Shown here in pieces: positions 43,387 through 52,023 of a DNA stretch of 64,000 nucleotides (within the stretch, counting starts at the first letter, position 1; the number at the start of each line of letters is the position of its first letter). The stretch is from NCBI GenBank assembly GCA_947452455.1, contig CANGBX010000001.1, positions 186,001 to 250,000 on the forward strand, read 5' to 3'. The position numbers and the translations under genes were made by a program. The notes under the pieces were generated by a model, which saw only the letters and a program-made list of their open reading frames with translations, was not told the origin of the DNA and did not search any database. The stretch comes from Beijerinckiaceae bacterium. Its GTDB lineage: Bacteria > Pseudomonadota > Alphaproteobacteria > Rhizobiales > Beijerinckiaceae.

Positions 43387-46104
43387 ATGAGCGTCCGTAG
43401 CCTTGATCGCCTGTTCAAACCCGCAAGCCTTGCCCTGATTGGGGCGAGTGCGCGAGCGGGCTCGCTCGGCCATGCTGTGCTCGCCAATCTGCGCAAAGGC
43501 GGTTTTGCCGGTGCCATCCAGCTCGTCAATCCGAGGCATGATGAGATTGACGGTCTGCCTTGCGTCAAAAAGATTTCCGATCTGCCAAGCCCGCCTGATC
43601 TCGTCGTCATCGCCTCGCCGCGGGTCACAGTGGCAGGCTTGGTGCGTGAGGCGGCTGCATTTGGTGTGCGCACGGCCATTGTCATCACGGCTGATCCGCA
43701 GCAGGGCGCGGGTTCTCTGGCTGATGAATTGTCGCGCGTGGCCGCATCCACCGGCATTCGCATTGTCGGGCCCAATTGTCTGGGCGTGCTGGCGCCGCGC
43801 GCTGGATTAGACGCGAGTTTTGCAGCGCATCCGGCGGCACGTGGTGATCTCGCTGTCATTTCGCAATCGGGCGCGGTGACTGCTGCATTGCTTGCTTGGG
43901 CGCATGAGCGCCATATCGGTTTTTCCAGCCTCGTCTCGGTCGGCGATATGTGTGATATCGATTTTGGCGATCTGTTGGATTATTTCGCGCTCGATCATCA
44001 TACGCGCGCCATTCTGCTTTATGTGGAATCGATCCGCGACGTGAAGCAATTTATGTCGGCCGCGCGTGCAGCGGCCCGTGTGAAACCTGTCATAGTCATT
44101 AAATCAGGCCGCCATCCGCGCGCCGCCAAAGCCGCCGCCACGCATACGGGCGCTTTGGCTGGATCAGATGCCGTTTATGATGCCGCCTTCCGTCGTGCGG
44201 GCCTGTTGCGCGTGCATGATATTTCGGAACTCTTTGCAGCTGCCGAGGCTGTCGGGCGCATCAAACCTTTTTCAGGTGATCGCTTAGCCATTCTCACCAA
44301 TGGTGGCGGGCTTGGTGTGATCACCATCGACAATCTGCTGGATCTGGGCGGCAAAGTGGCCGAGCTTTCGCCAGCAATCCGTGATCGTCTCGATCAGGAT
44401 ATGCCGCCCACTTGGTCGCGCGCCAATCCGGTCGATATTGTCGGCGATGCCGATGCCAAACGTTTCCGGATTGCATTGGAGGCTTTGCTCGAAGATCCCG
44501 CCAATGATGCCATCACCATTGTGCATTGCCCGACAGCTTTGTCTGATTCCGAAGAAGCAGCGCTCGAAGTCGCCGATGTGGTGAATGAATATCGGCGCAA
44601 GTCGATTGCACCCAAACCCGTCTTTGCAGTGTGGTTGGGTGCGACTGCGCGTACGGATGAAATTTTTGAAGAGGCGCATATTCCCAATTATCGCTATGGG
44701 GCAACGCGCGGCTTTATGCATATGGTGCGTTGGCGCCAGAACCGCGAAGCTTTGATGGCGGTGCCGCCAAGTCTGCCGTCGGATTTTGTGCCTGATGTTG
44801 CGCGCGCCTCACTCATCTTGCGGGGTGCTCTCGCACGCGGCGAAACATGGCTTGATCCGGTCGAGATCACGGGATTGCTGGAGGCTTATGATATTCCTTG
44901 TGCGCCGGCGCGGCTCGCCCGCACGGCGCAAGAGGCGGGCGAGCTTGCAAAGCCGATGCTGACTGAGCATGGCGCCTGTGTCGTCAAAATATTTTCGCCG
45001 GACATTTCGCATAAATCCGATGTGGGCGGCGTCATGCTCAATCTGGAGAGTGTCGAGGCTGTGGTGCAAGCCACGCAGCAGATGTTTGCACGTATCAGAC
45101 TTGCACGTCCGCAAGCGCGTCTGGATGGCGTGACAGTCCATCCCATGGTGCGTCGCGCGCATGGGCGCGAATTGATTGCAGGCCTTGCGGATGATCCGAC
45201 CTTCGGGCCCGTGCTTGTTTTCGGCCGCGGAGGCAAAGCGGTCGAAGTGATCAATGATCGTGCGCTGGCACTCCCCCCGCTTGATCTGCGCTTGGCTCAC
45301 GAGCTGATCGAGCAGACACGCGTGGTCAAAGTTTTGCGCAAATATCGCGATGAGCCCGCAGTTGATCTGGACGCCGTTGCGTTGGTTTTGGTGAAGCTCT
45401 CGCAAATGGCGGCCGATCTGCCGGAAATTCGCGAGCTTGATCTCAACCCGATCATAGCCGATGAGAACGGGATTGTTGTGATTGATGCGCGTGTCGCTGT
45501 AGCCGCATCGGCGCCTTTGGTTCACGGTGGCTCGAACCCGCGTCTTGCGATCGCGCCTTATCCGAAATCCTGGGAGCGCCAGATCACGCTCAAAAAGGAC
45601 AAGACAATTTTCATTCGTCCTGTGCGGCCCGAAGATGAAGAGCTTTACCGCACTTTTTTTGAAAGCGTCTCACCGGAAGATTTGCGTCTGCGTTTCTTTG
45701 CGCCGGTTAAAGAATTTTCTCACACCTTTATCGCTCGCCTCACGCAGATTGATTATGCGCGTGCGCTTGCATTATGCGCGCTCGATCAGGACGGCGTGAT
45801 GATTGGTGGTGTGCGGCTTATCAAAAATGCTGAAGGCACGGCGGGTGAATATGCCATTCTCCTGCGCGGCGATTACAAGGGCCAAGGGCTTGGCTGGAAT
45901 CTGATGAAGCTCATCATCGAATATGCCGCACAAGAAGGGTTGGACGCGGTGGAAGGGCAAGTGATGGCGAGCAATAAAAACATGCTCGACATGTGCGATC
46001 TGCTTGGATTTCTGGTGCGTGATGATCCCGATGAGCCGGGCACTAAAATGGTGCGGCTGGATTTGAAGAACGATCCGCAATTGGCGAGCCGCTTGCCGAT
46101 TTAG
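43387..46104 (+). CDS. Fused NDP-forming acyl-CoA synthetase / GNAT acetyltransferase (Pat-like)
   Basis: A 905-residue fusion. The N-terminal part is an NDP-forming acyl-CoA synthetase: the CoA-binding domain (PASLALIGASARAGSLGHAV), a succinyl-CoA-ligase-like domain (LAVISQSGAVTAALLAWAHE) and an ATP-grasp domain (VVKIFSPDISHKSDVGGVML). The last 170 residues or so are a GNAT domain (RPVRPEDEELYRTFFESVSP; LRGDYKGQGLGWNLMKLIIE). This is the domain order of Pat/PatZ (YfiQ) lysine acetyltransferases, which inactivate acetyl-CoA synthetase. The catalytic His of true NDP-forming ligases was not located by eye, so regulator versus active synthetase is open. Confidence 0.92.
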   Translation: MSVRSLDRLFKPASLALIGASARAGSLGHAVLANLRKGGFAGAIQLVNPRHDEIDGLPCVKKISDLPSPPDLVVIASPRVTVAGLVREAAAFGVRTAIVITADPQQGAGSLADELSRVAASTGIRIVGPNCLGVLAPRAGLDASFAAHPAARGDLAVISQSGAVTAALLAWAHERHIGFSSLVSVGDMCDIDFGDLLDYFALDHHTRAILLYVESIRDVKQFMSAARAAARVKPVIVIKSGRHPRAAKAAATHTGALAGSDAVYDAAFRRAGLLRVHDISELFAAAEAVGRIKPFSGDRLAILTNGGGLGVITIDNLLDLGGKVAELSPAIRDRLDQDMPPTWSRANPVDIVGDADAKRFRIALEALLEDPANDAITIVHCPTALSDSEEAALEVADVVNEYRRKSIAPKPVFAVWLGATARTDEIFEEAHIPNYRYGATRGFMHMVRWRQNREALMAVPPSLPSDFVPDVARASLILRGALARGETWLDPVEITGLLEAYDIPCAPARLARTAQEAGELAKPMLTEHGACVVKIFSPDISHKSDVGGVMLNLESVEAVVQATQQMFARIRLARPQARLDGVTVHPMVRRAHGRELIAGLADDPTFGPVLVFGRGGKAVEVINDRALALPPLDLRLAHELIEQTRVVKVLRKYRDEPAVDLDAVALVLVKLSQMAADLPEIRELDLNPIIADENGIVVIDARVAVAASAPLVHGGSNPRLAIAPYPKSWERQITLKKDKTIFIRPVRPEDEELYRTFFESVSPEDLRLRFFAPVKEFSHTFIARLTQIDYARALALCALDQDGVMIGGVRLIKNAEGTAGEYAILLRGDYKGQGLGWNLMKLIIEYAAQEGLDAVEGQVMASNKNMLDMCDLLGFLVRDDPDEPGTKMVRLDLKNDPQLASRLPI

Positions 46105-46149
46105 CTGCAATTATTGTGAGTGAAGTAAACAAAACTGCTCGCGCGTGGT

Positions 46150-46246
46150 TTCTGGATTGCCACGTCGCTGCGCTCCTCGCAATGACGGGCGCTATGATGC
46201 GGTTCTTCCGGCGTCAGTGCGAGCGCGAGCGCGTAGCAATCCAGAC
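46150..46246. repeat. Dispersed palindromic repeat, copy 5 (arms rearranged)
   Basis: Here a right arm (TCTGGATTGCCACGTCGCTG...CTCGCAATGACGGG) comes first, and a left arm (GCGTCAGTGCGAGCGCGAGC...GTAGCAATCCAG) comes second. Together they still form a long inverted repeat. It fills the gap between the convergent acetyltransferase-fusion and lutC genes. Confidence 0.78.
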
Positions 46247-46263
46247 AAGCCGCGAGACGCCAC

Positions 46264-46926
46264 TCAGTTCAATGTCACCATAATATGCAGGCGGCGCGGG
46301 CCATGTGCGCCCAGCAACAGCGTTTGTTCAATGTCAGCTGAACGTGACGGGCCGGTCACAATATTGACTGTGCGCGGCAGCGCGCCATTGCGGCGAAGCT
46401 TCACCAGCACGCTTTCAAGATCGCCGCTGAGATCGGCCGCAGCCAGCACAACAAAATGATTGTCGGGCAGAAAAGTCAGCGTCACCGGATTATCGGCGCC
46501 CGAAAGCAGCACCAGCGAACCTGTCTCCGACACACCGCCAAAGGCATAGCTGACGGCATTGAGGTCGGCGCCATCCGAGCGGCCTGTTGCCACATCAAGC
46601 CCCGCTGCCTGCCAATCAAGGCCCGCAAGGCGTGCATCTTCACCACGCTTGAGTGCGAGCGGCAGATTGGCTTCGCGCAGAAAGCGGGCGATTTCTTCCG
46701 GCACGGCTTGCGCCGTGTCGAGCACGACAACGGTGGCCGAAACGCGCGTGGCCTCGGTGATGAAAGTCGCCAGACGTGTCGCCGTGCTGCCTTGTCCGCG
46801 GGCGGGAATCGGCCCGCGCGGTGTCTGCTCCAGTCGCTGCGCAACAGCTGCGCGGCGCGTGCTCTCAGTACCCGTCACGCCAAGTGAGCGGCGAATGTTG
46901 GAGAGAATATCCTCGCGCGCGCTCAT
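46264..46926 (-). CDS. lutC: Lactate utilization protein C
   Basis: A 220-residue LUD-domain protein (LutC/YkgG). It opens SAREDILSNIRRSLGV and carries the LUD core VSYAFGGVSETGSLVLLSGA, FLPDNHFVVLAAADLSGDLE and a final RSADIEQTLLLGAHGPRRLH. It is one of three subunits of the LutABC L-lactate dehydrogenase that oxidises L-lactate to pyruvate. Its exact role in the complex is unclear. ATG 46926 overlaps the lutB stop codon by 4 bases, so translation is coupled; the longer in-frame start at 46956 lies inside lutB. Confidence 0.92.
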   Translation of the reverse strand: MSAREDILSNIRRSLGVTGTESTRRAAVAQRLEQTPRGPIPARGQGSTATRLATFITEATRVSATVVVLDTAQAVPEEIARFLREANLPLALKRGEDARLAGLDWQAAGLDVATGRSDGADLNAVSYAFGGVSETGSLVLLSGADNPVTLTFLPDNHFVVLAAADLSGDLESVLVKLRRNGALPRTVNIVTGPSRSADIEQTLLLGAHGPRRLHIMVTLN

Positions 46927-48356
46927 CGGCGGGCCTCCTGCTGGCGCTTGCGCCATTGCGCTTGGAATGTGTCGCCTTGTGGTGCGGGCAGATCACGATA
47001 ATCCGTCCAGCCTTTGGCGAGCGGGAGCGATGCAAAGCGGCCCTTGTCTCGACCCAGCCAAGCCAGTGTGGTCATCGCAGCGCGTGTTGCAAAAGAATAG
47101 AGCCTCGGGTTCTTTGCAAAGAAGCCCCAGATTTTCAGACCAAAGCGCTGCACAGCTGGCGTGAGGTGGCGCTCGAATTCATTCTCTCGCCAATGGCGCA
47201 TGAGTTTGGGTAGCGGTATCTTCACCGGACACACGCTTTCACAGCGCCCGCAAAAAGTGGACGCATTGGGCAAATGCCCGCCCTTTTCCACGCCAATGAG
47301 AGAGGGCGTCATCACCGCGCCCATCGGGCCGGGATAAACCCAGCCATAAGCATGCCCGCCAATCGCGTGATAGACGGGGCAATGATTCATGCAGGCGCCG
47401 CAACGAATACAGCGCAGCATGTCTTCAAACTCGGTGCCCAGCATCGCCGAGCGACCATTATCCACCAGCACCACATGATAATGCTCCGGCCCGTCGGGAT
47501 CTTGCGGGCGGCGCGGGCCGGTGGAGAGCGTCGTATAGACCGACATATCTTGACCCGTGGCCGAGCGCGCCAGAACGCGCAGCAAGAGGCTCGCGTCTTC
47601 CAGCGTCGGGACAATCTTCTCAATGGACGCAATGACGATATGCACCTTGGGCAAAGATTGCGTGAGATCACCATTGCCTTCATTGGTCACAATGATGGAC
47701 GTGCCGGTTTCAGCGACCAGAAAATTGGCGCCCGTAATGCCCACATCGGCGGCCAGAAATTTTTCACGCAACACGCCGCGGGCTTCCGTCAGCAATTGCA
47801 CGGGCTCGGACAAATCGCGCGCGCCATCAAGATGCGTATGGACACGACGGAAATCGCCTTCCACCTGTTCTTTGGTGAGATGCACGGCGGGCGCGATAAT
47901 ATGCGAGGGCGTCTCGCCACGCAGCTGGATGATATATTCGCCCAGATCCGTCTCGACCGCTTGCATGCCAGCGGCTTCAATGGCCGCGTTCAGGCCGATC
48001 TCTTCGGAGACCATGCTCTTGCCCTTGGTCACGCTTTTCGCGCCATGGCTTTTGCAAATATTGACGATGGTTTCGCAGGCCTCTGCAGACGTGCGCGCAA
48101 AATGCACTTGGCCCCCGGAGGACGTCACGTTGCGCTCGTAAGTCTCCAGATAGAGATCGAGATTTTGCAGCACGTGATTTTTCAAATCGCGGGCAGACTC
48201 GCGCAATGTTTCAAATTCGGGCAAGCGCTCAACGGCAGACTGGCGCTTGTAGATAAAGCCATGCTGCACATGGCCGAGCGCTTTCTGCAATTCGGGATCA
48301 TGCAAAGCCTGGTGCGCATTGTCTTTGAAATCGGGCGTGGTCGGATGCAGCGTCAT
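46923..48356 (-). CDS. lutB: Lactate utilization iron-sulfur protein B
   Basis: A 477-residue LutB/LldF protein. The N-terminal LUD domain has KGKSMVSEEIGLNAAIEAAG and FLVAETGTSIIVTNEGNGDL. Two [4Fe-4S] sites follow: CIRCGACMNHCPVYHAIGGH and CGRCESVCPVKIPLPKLM. A C-terminal LutB tail completes it. It carries electrons from lactate oxidation. The gene overlaps both neighbours by 4 bases, giving the order lutA-lutB-lutC on the minus strand. Confidence 0.95.
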   Translation of the reverse strand: MTLHPTTPDFKDNAHQALHDPELQKALGHVQHGFIYKRQSAVERLPEFETLRESARDLKNHVLQNLDLYLETYERNVTSSGGQVHFARTSAEACETIVNICKSHGAKSVTKGKSMVSEEIGLNAAIEAAGMQAVETDLGEYIIQLRGETPSHIIAPAVHLTKEQVEGDFRRVHTHLDGARDLSEPVQLLTEARGVLREKFLAADVGITGANFLVAETGTSIIVTNEGNGDLTQSLPKVHIVIASIEKIVPTLEDASLLLRVLARSATGQDMSVYTTLSTGPRRPQDPDGPEHYHVVLVDNGRSAMLGTEFEDMLRCIRCGACMNHCPVYHAIGGHAYGWVYPGPMGAVMTPSLIGVEKGGHLPNASTFCGRCESVCPVKIPLPKLMRHWRENEFERHLTPAVQRFGLKIWGFFAKNPRLYSFATRAAMTTLAWLGRDKGRFASLPLAKGWTDYRDLPAPQGDTFQAQWRKRQQEARR

Positions 48357-49129
48357 CGACGCATCTCCTTGCGCGCCGCAATGGGCGGCTCATCGCACAT
48401 GCCCGCCAACACTTCGGCGACATGGCGCACGTCGATCTCTTTGCCTTGGCGGGTGATTTTTCCAGCCATATTCATCAGGCAGCCCAGATCACCCGCGAGC
48501 AAAAGCGGCGCGCCGCTCTCGCTGACATGGGCCGTCTTCTTCGTCACGATGGCATCCGAGATCTCGCCATATTTGGCAGCAAATGTGCCGCCAAAGCCGC
48601 AGCACACATCGCTCTCTTTCATCTCGACAAGTTCGAGACCCTTGACGGTAGCGAGCAAGGCACGCGGCTGGCTTTGAATACCCAGTTCACGAAGGCCCGA
48701 ACAGGAATCGTGATAGGTCACGCGCCCTTCATAGGTCGCTTCAACCGAGGTGACTTTTAAAACATCGGTCAGGAAGCTGACGAGCTCAAAGGTTTTCGCC
48801 GCAAAGGCGCGCGCCCGCATGGCGAGTTGCGGCTCATCAAACAATTCGGGAAAATGTTTCACCATCTGGCCGGTGCAGGAACCAGATGGCGCGACAATGT
48901 AATCGCAGCCCGAAAAAGCATCCATGACTTGCAGGGCGAGATCGCGCGCGCTTAACCGATCGCCGGAGTTGAAGGCGGGCTGGCCGCAGCAGGTTTGCGG
49001 GGGCACCAAAACTTCGCAGCCAGCCTCTTCCAGCAGTTTCGCAGCTGCGAAGCCGACCGATGGGCGGAACAGGTCAACCAGACAGGTGGCAAACAGCCCG
49101 ACGCGGGGGCGGGCAGAGGCGGGGCTCAA
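48353..49129 (-). CDS. lutA: Lactate utilization protein A (CCG-domain Fe-S protein)
   Basis: A protein of about 258 residues with two CCG (cysteine-rich) domains: RVGLFATCLVDLFRPSVGFA leading to VPPQTCCGQPAFNSG, and VTYHDSCSGLRELG leading to DVCCGFGGTFAAKYGE. It is the LutA/GlcF-like subunit of the lactate dehydrogenase. The start is uncertain. ATGs at 49222, 49228 and 49255 would add some 31-42 non-conserved residues and run up to or into the divergent gene. TTG 49129 has GGAG 6 bases upstream and puts the family opening close to the start, so I prefer it; it also leaves a 97-base promoter gap. Confidence 0.88.
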   Translation of the reverse strand: MSPASARPRVGLFATCLVDLFRPSVGFAAAKLLEEAGCEVLVPPQTCCGQPAFNSGDRLSARDLALQVMDAFSGCDYIVAPSGSCTGQMVKHFPELFDEPQLAMRARAFAAKTFELVSFLTDVLKVTSVEATYEGRVTYHDSCSGLRELGIQSQPRALLATVKGLELVEMKESDVCCGFGGTFAAKYGEISDAIVTKKTAHVSESGAPLLLAGDLGCLMNMAGKITRQGKEIDVRHVAEVLAGMCDEPPIAARKEMRR

Positions 49130-49226
49130 GGTGATCTCCGGGGCTTTTGCTATCGTATGCAAATTGGCTTGAGTTTTGACCAAGGGCAAGGCGACGATTG
49201 TCGCGTGCGCCTTATGAGGCATCCGC

Positions 49227-50510
49227 ATGAGCGTCGCCAATTCCCTGTTTCCCACCCTTCAGGCCCATCCTGAACGGGCTTCCGTTCTGGGTGAGGTGCA
49301 TGCGCGCCCCTTTCACCCGCTGCCTACACCCTCCCGTCTGATCCATTTCGCCTTTATGACGGATGCTGCCGAGGCGGCGCAGGCGCGCGCTGATCTCATC
49401 GAATTTTGCCGTGCGCGCGGGCTGCATGGGCCTGATCCCGGCTCGAAGCATTTCCGCCTGTCGCTGGGCGGCCAATCCCTGCGCTTTGAGCAACATAGCG
49501 AATTTGCCACCTATACGCTGGAAGTGCCCGGCGGCGAGGAGACACCCTTCCTGCCAGCGGCAGGCGATCTGGCCTCGGCCTTTGCGGGCCTCAAACAGCC
49601 CGGTCGCCATCTGGTTTCGGTTGATCTGCATCTGGTGCGCGCGGTCGAGGAGACTGTGCTGGACGAGCTGTTTGATCCCTCCAGCTTGGCCGCCTCCACA
49701 GTTCTGGGTGGGCGCGCGGTGGTTGGCTGCGACTTCTTGCCGGTGAATGGCTTTGTGCGGATTCTGGTGATTGATCGCGGGCTTGATCCCGCCTCCGCCG
49801 GGGCGCTGGCGCTGCGTCTCTTGGAGATCGAGACCTATCGTCTGCTGGCACTGCTTGGCCTGCCAGAAGCCCAGCGCCGCGCGCCTGATGTGGCTGAAGC
49901 CGAAACAGCGCTGGCCTCCATTTCCTCTTCGCTGGTCGCTGGTGGCGGGTCTGATGACCACATGCTGCTTGATCGGCTGACGGCACTTGCCGCCAAGGTC
50001 GAGGCCGAGGCGACAGCTGCCGCCTTCCGCTTTGGCGCGAGCCGCGCTTATGAGGGCATTGTCCAGCAACGCTTGGTCGCGATTGGGGAAGCCCCCGTGG
50101 GCATGCGCCCGACGCTGGCCGCCTTTCTGTCGCGCCGCCTGCAACCCGCCATGCGCACCTGCCATATGTTGCAGGAGCGTATGGGCGATCTCTCGGTCAA
50201 ATTGGCGCGCGCGTCCAACCTGTTGCGCACGCGGGTCGACGTCGAAATCGAACGACAGAACCGGGACTTGCTCCGGTCCATGAATGAGCGCACGCGCATG
50301 CAATTGCGCCTGCAACAGACGGTGGAAGGGCTCTCGGTCGCGGCCATCGCCTATTATGTGGTGAGCCTGCTCTCCTATGTGTTCAAGGCCGCTCACGAGA
50401 CGGGCTTGATGAAAATGGAGCCGGGCGTGGCCGCCGCGCTGAGTGTGCCGGTGGCGCTTATCGCCATTGCCGTGATCGTGCGGCGCATCCGCCGCCGCAA
50501 TCACGACTGA
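49227..50510 (+). CDS. DUF3422 family protein
   Basis: A 427-residue DUF3422 protein. The N-terminus has the family opening HPERASVLGEVHARPFHPL, then a central alpha/beta part. A helical middle includes FLSRRLQPAMRTCHMLQERM. Near the C-terminus are two hydrophobic helices (AIAYYVVSLLSYVFKAA; ALSVPVALIAIAVIV) and a basic end RRIRRRNHD, so it is anchored in the inner membrane. No function is established. It lies divergent from lutABC and upstream of glcDEF on the glc strand, between two alpha-hydroxyacid oxidation systems. Confidence 0.9.
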   Translation: MSVANSLFPTLQAHPERASVLGEVHARPFHPLPTPSRLIHFAFMTDAAEAAQARADLIEFCRARGLHGPDPGSKHFRLSLGGQSLRFEQHSEFATYTLEVPGGEETPFLPAAGDLASAFAGLKQPGRHLVSVDLHLVRAVEETVLDELFDPSSLAASTVLGGRAVVGCDFLPVNGFVRILVIDRGLDPASAGALALRLLEIETYRLLALLGLPEAQRRAPDVAEAETALASISSSLVAGGGSDDHMLLDRLTALAAKVEAEATAAAFRFGASRAYEGIVQQRLVAIGEAPVGMRPTLAAFLSRRLQPAMRTCHMLQERMGDLSVKLARASNLLRTRVDVEIERQNRDLLRSMNERTRMQLRLQQTVEGLSVAAIAYYVVSLLSYVFKAAHETGLMKMEPGVAAALSVPVALIAIAVIVRRIRRRNHD

Positions 50511-50595
50511 TTGAGCTGGCACGCGACGGAGGTCGCAGTGTTGTTTGCCGCCCGATGGTCTATGATGGCTCATCAAACCAACGGGCGGAAACACA

Positions 50596-52023
50596 ATGTC
50601 GATTCCCTTCCCCTTGCCGGACGAAGCCATTCTGGCGCGCCGGGACGAAATTCTGGCCGGTCTCGCGCCGCTCCTGCCGCCTGAGGCACTGATCACCACA
50701 GAGGATGAGCGCCGCGCTTTCGAGACGGATGCTTTCACCGCCTATCGCCGCGTGCCGCTGGCGGTCGCTTTGCCAACCACGACAGAAGAAGTCTCGGCCG
50801 TGCTGCGCTATTGCCATGAGCAGGGCGTGAAAGTGGTGGCGCGTGGGGCTGGCACGTCTTTGTCGGGCGGCGCCATTCCGCAGACCGATGCGATTGTGCT
50901 GGGCCTGTCGAAACTCAATCGTATTCTTGATGTGAATTTCCCCAATCGCACGGCGCGTGTGCAGGCGGGCGTCACCAATCTGTCGATCACCGAAGCCGTC
51001 TCGGCAGAGGGATTCTTTTACGCGCCCGATCCCTCATCGCAGCTCGCCTGCACGATTGGCGGCAATATCGGCATGAATTCGGGCGGCGCGCATTGTCTGA
51101 AATATGGCGTGACGACGAATAATATTTTGGGCGTGCGCATGGTGCAGATGGATGGCACCATTTTGGACCTCGGCGGCGAGGCCATGGATGCGCCGGGCTA
51201 TGATCTGCTGGGTGTGATGGTGGGTTCCGAAGGCCAGCTCGGCATTATCACCGAAGCTGTGGTGCGCATTCTGCCCATGGCTGAAGATGCGCGCCCTGTT
51301 CTGTTTGGTTTCGACACGAGTGAAGAGGCAGGCGCTTGCGTTGCCGCCATTATTGGTGCGGGGATTATTCCTGTTGCGATGGAATTCATGGACAAAGAAG
51401 CCATTGCCATTTGTGAGGCTTTTGCCAAGGCGGGCTATCCGCTGGATGTCGGCGCCATGCTGATCATCGAGGTCGAGGGCTCGGGCGTCGAGATGGATGC
51501 GCAGCTCGCCAAAATCATCGACATTGCCAAGCAACACAATGTGCGTGTGGTGCGCGAGAGCAAAAGCGCGATGGAAACAGCCGCCATCTGGAAAGGCCGC
51601 AAATCGGCTTTCGGCGCAACAGGTCGTCTGGCTGATTATATCTGCATGGATGGTACTGTGCCCACAGGCCAGCTCTCTTATGTGCTCAAACGCACGGGCG
51701 AGATTTGTGCGGCAGCGGGCCATCGCGTCGCCAATGTGTTCCATGCCGGCGATGGCAATATGCATCCGCTCATTATGTTCGATGTCAATGATCCGAAATC
51801 TGCCGCGTCTGCTGAACATATCGGGCTTGAATTGCTGAAACTCTGCGTTGACGCAGGCGGGTGTCTCACGGGCGAGCATGGCGTGGGCATCGAGAAGCGC
51901 GACCTCATGCGCTATCAATTCACGGAAGACGATTTGCGCCAGCAGATGCGCGTGCGTGCGGTGTTTGATCCGCAATGGCTGCTCAACCCGGCCAAAGTCT
52001 TTCCGCTTGATGGCAGAGAATGA
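50596..52023 (+). CDS. glcD: Glycolate oxidase subunit GlcD
   Basis: A 475-residue FAD-linked oxidase of the vanillyl-alcohol oxidase fold. The FAD-binding part has VVARGAGTSLSGGAIPQTDA, CTIGGNIGMNSGGAHCLKYG and VGSEGQLGIITEAVVRILP. The C-terminal substrate part has NVFHAGDGNMHPLIMFDVND and GCLTGEHGVGIEKRDLM. It oxidises glycolate (or D-lactate) to glyoxylate (or pyruvate) with GlcE and GlcF, passing electrons to the respiratory chain. It is the first gene of glcDEF and overlaps glcE by 4 bases. Confidence 0.95.
   Translation: MSIPFPLPDEAILARRDEILAGLAPLLPPEALITTEDERRAFETDAFTAYRRVPLAVALPTTTEEVSAVLRYCHEQGVKVVARGAGTSLSGGAIPQTDAIVLGLSKLNRILDVNFPNRTARVQAGVTNLSITEAVSAEGFFYAPDPSSQLACTIGGNIGMNSGGAHCLKYGVTTNNILGVRMVQMDGTILDLGGEAMDAPGYDLLGVMVGSEGQLGIITEAVVRILPMAEDARPVLFGFDTSEEAGACVAAIIGAGIIPVAMEFMDKEAIAICEAFAKAGYPLDVGAMLIIEVEGSGVEMDAQLAKIIDIAKQHNVRVVRESKSAMETAAIWKGRKSAFGATGRLADYICMDGTVPTGQLSYVLKRTGEICAAAGHRVANVFHAGDGNMHPLIMFDVNDPKSAASAEHIGLELLKLCVDAGGCLTGEHGVGIEKRDLMRYQFTEDDLRQQMRVRAVFDPQWLLNPAKVFPLDGRE

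Noticed and set aside
25431-46246. Repeated palindromes considered as a CRISPR array
   Set aside because: The copies are kilobases apart, with no regular spacers and no cas genes. They are dispersed repeats.
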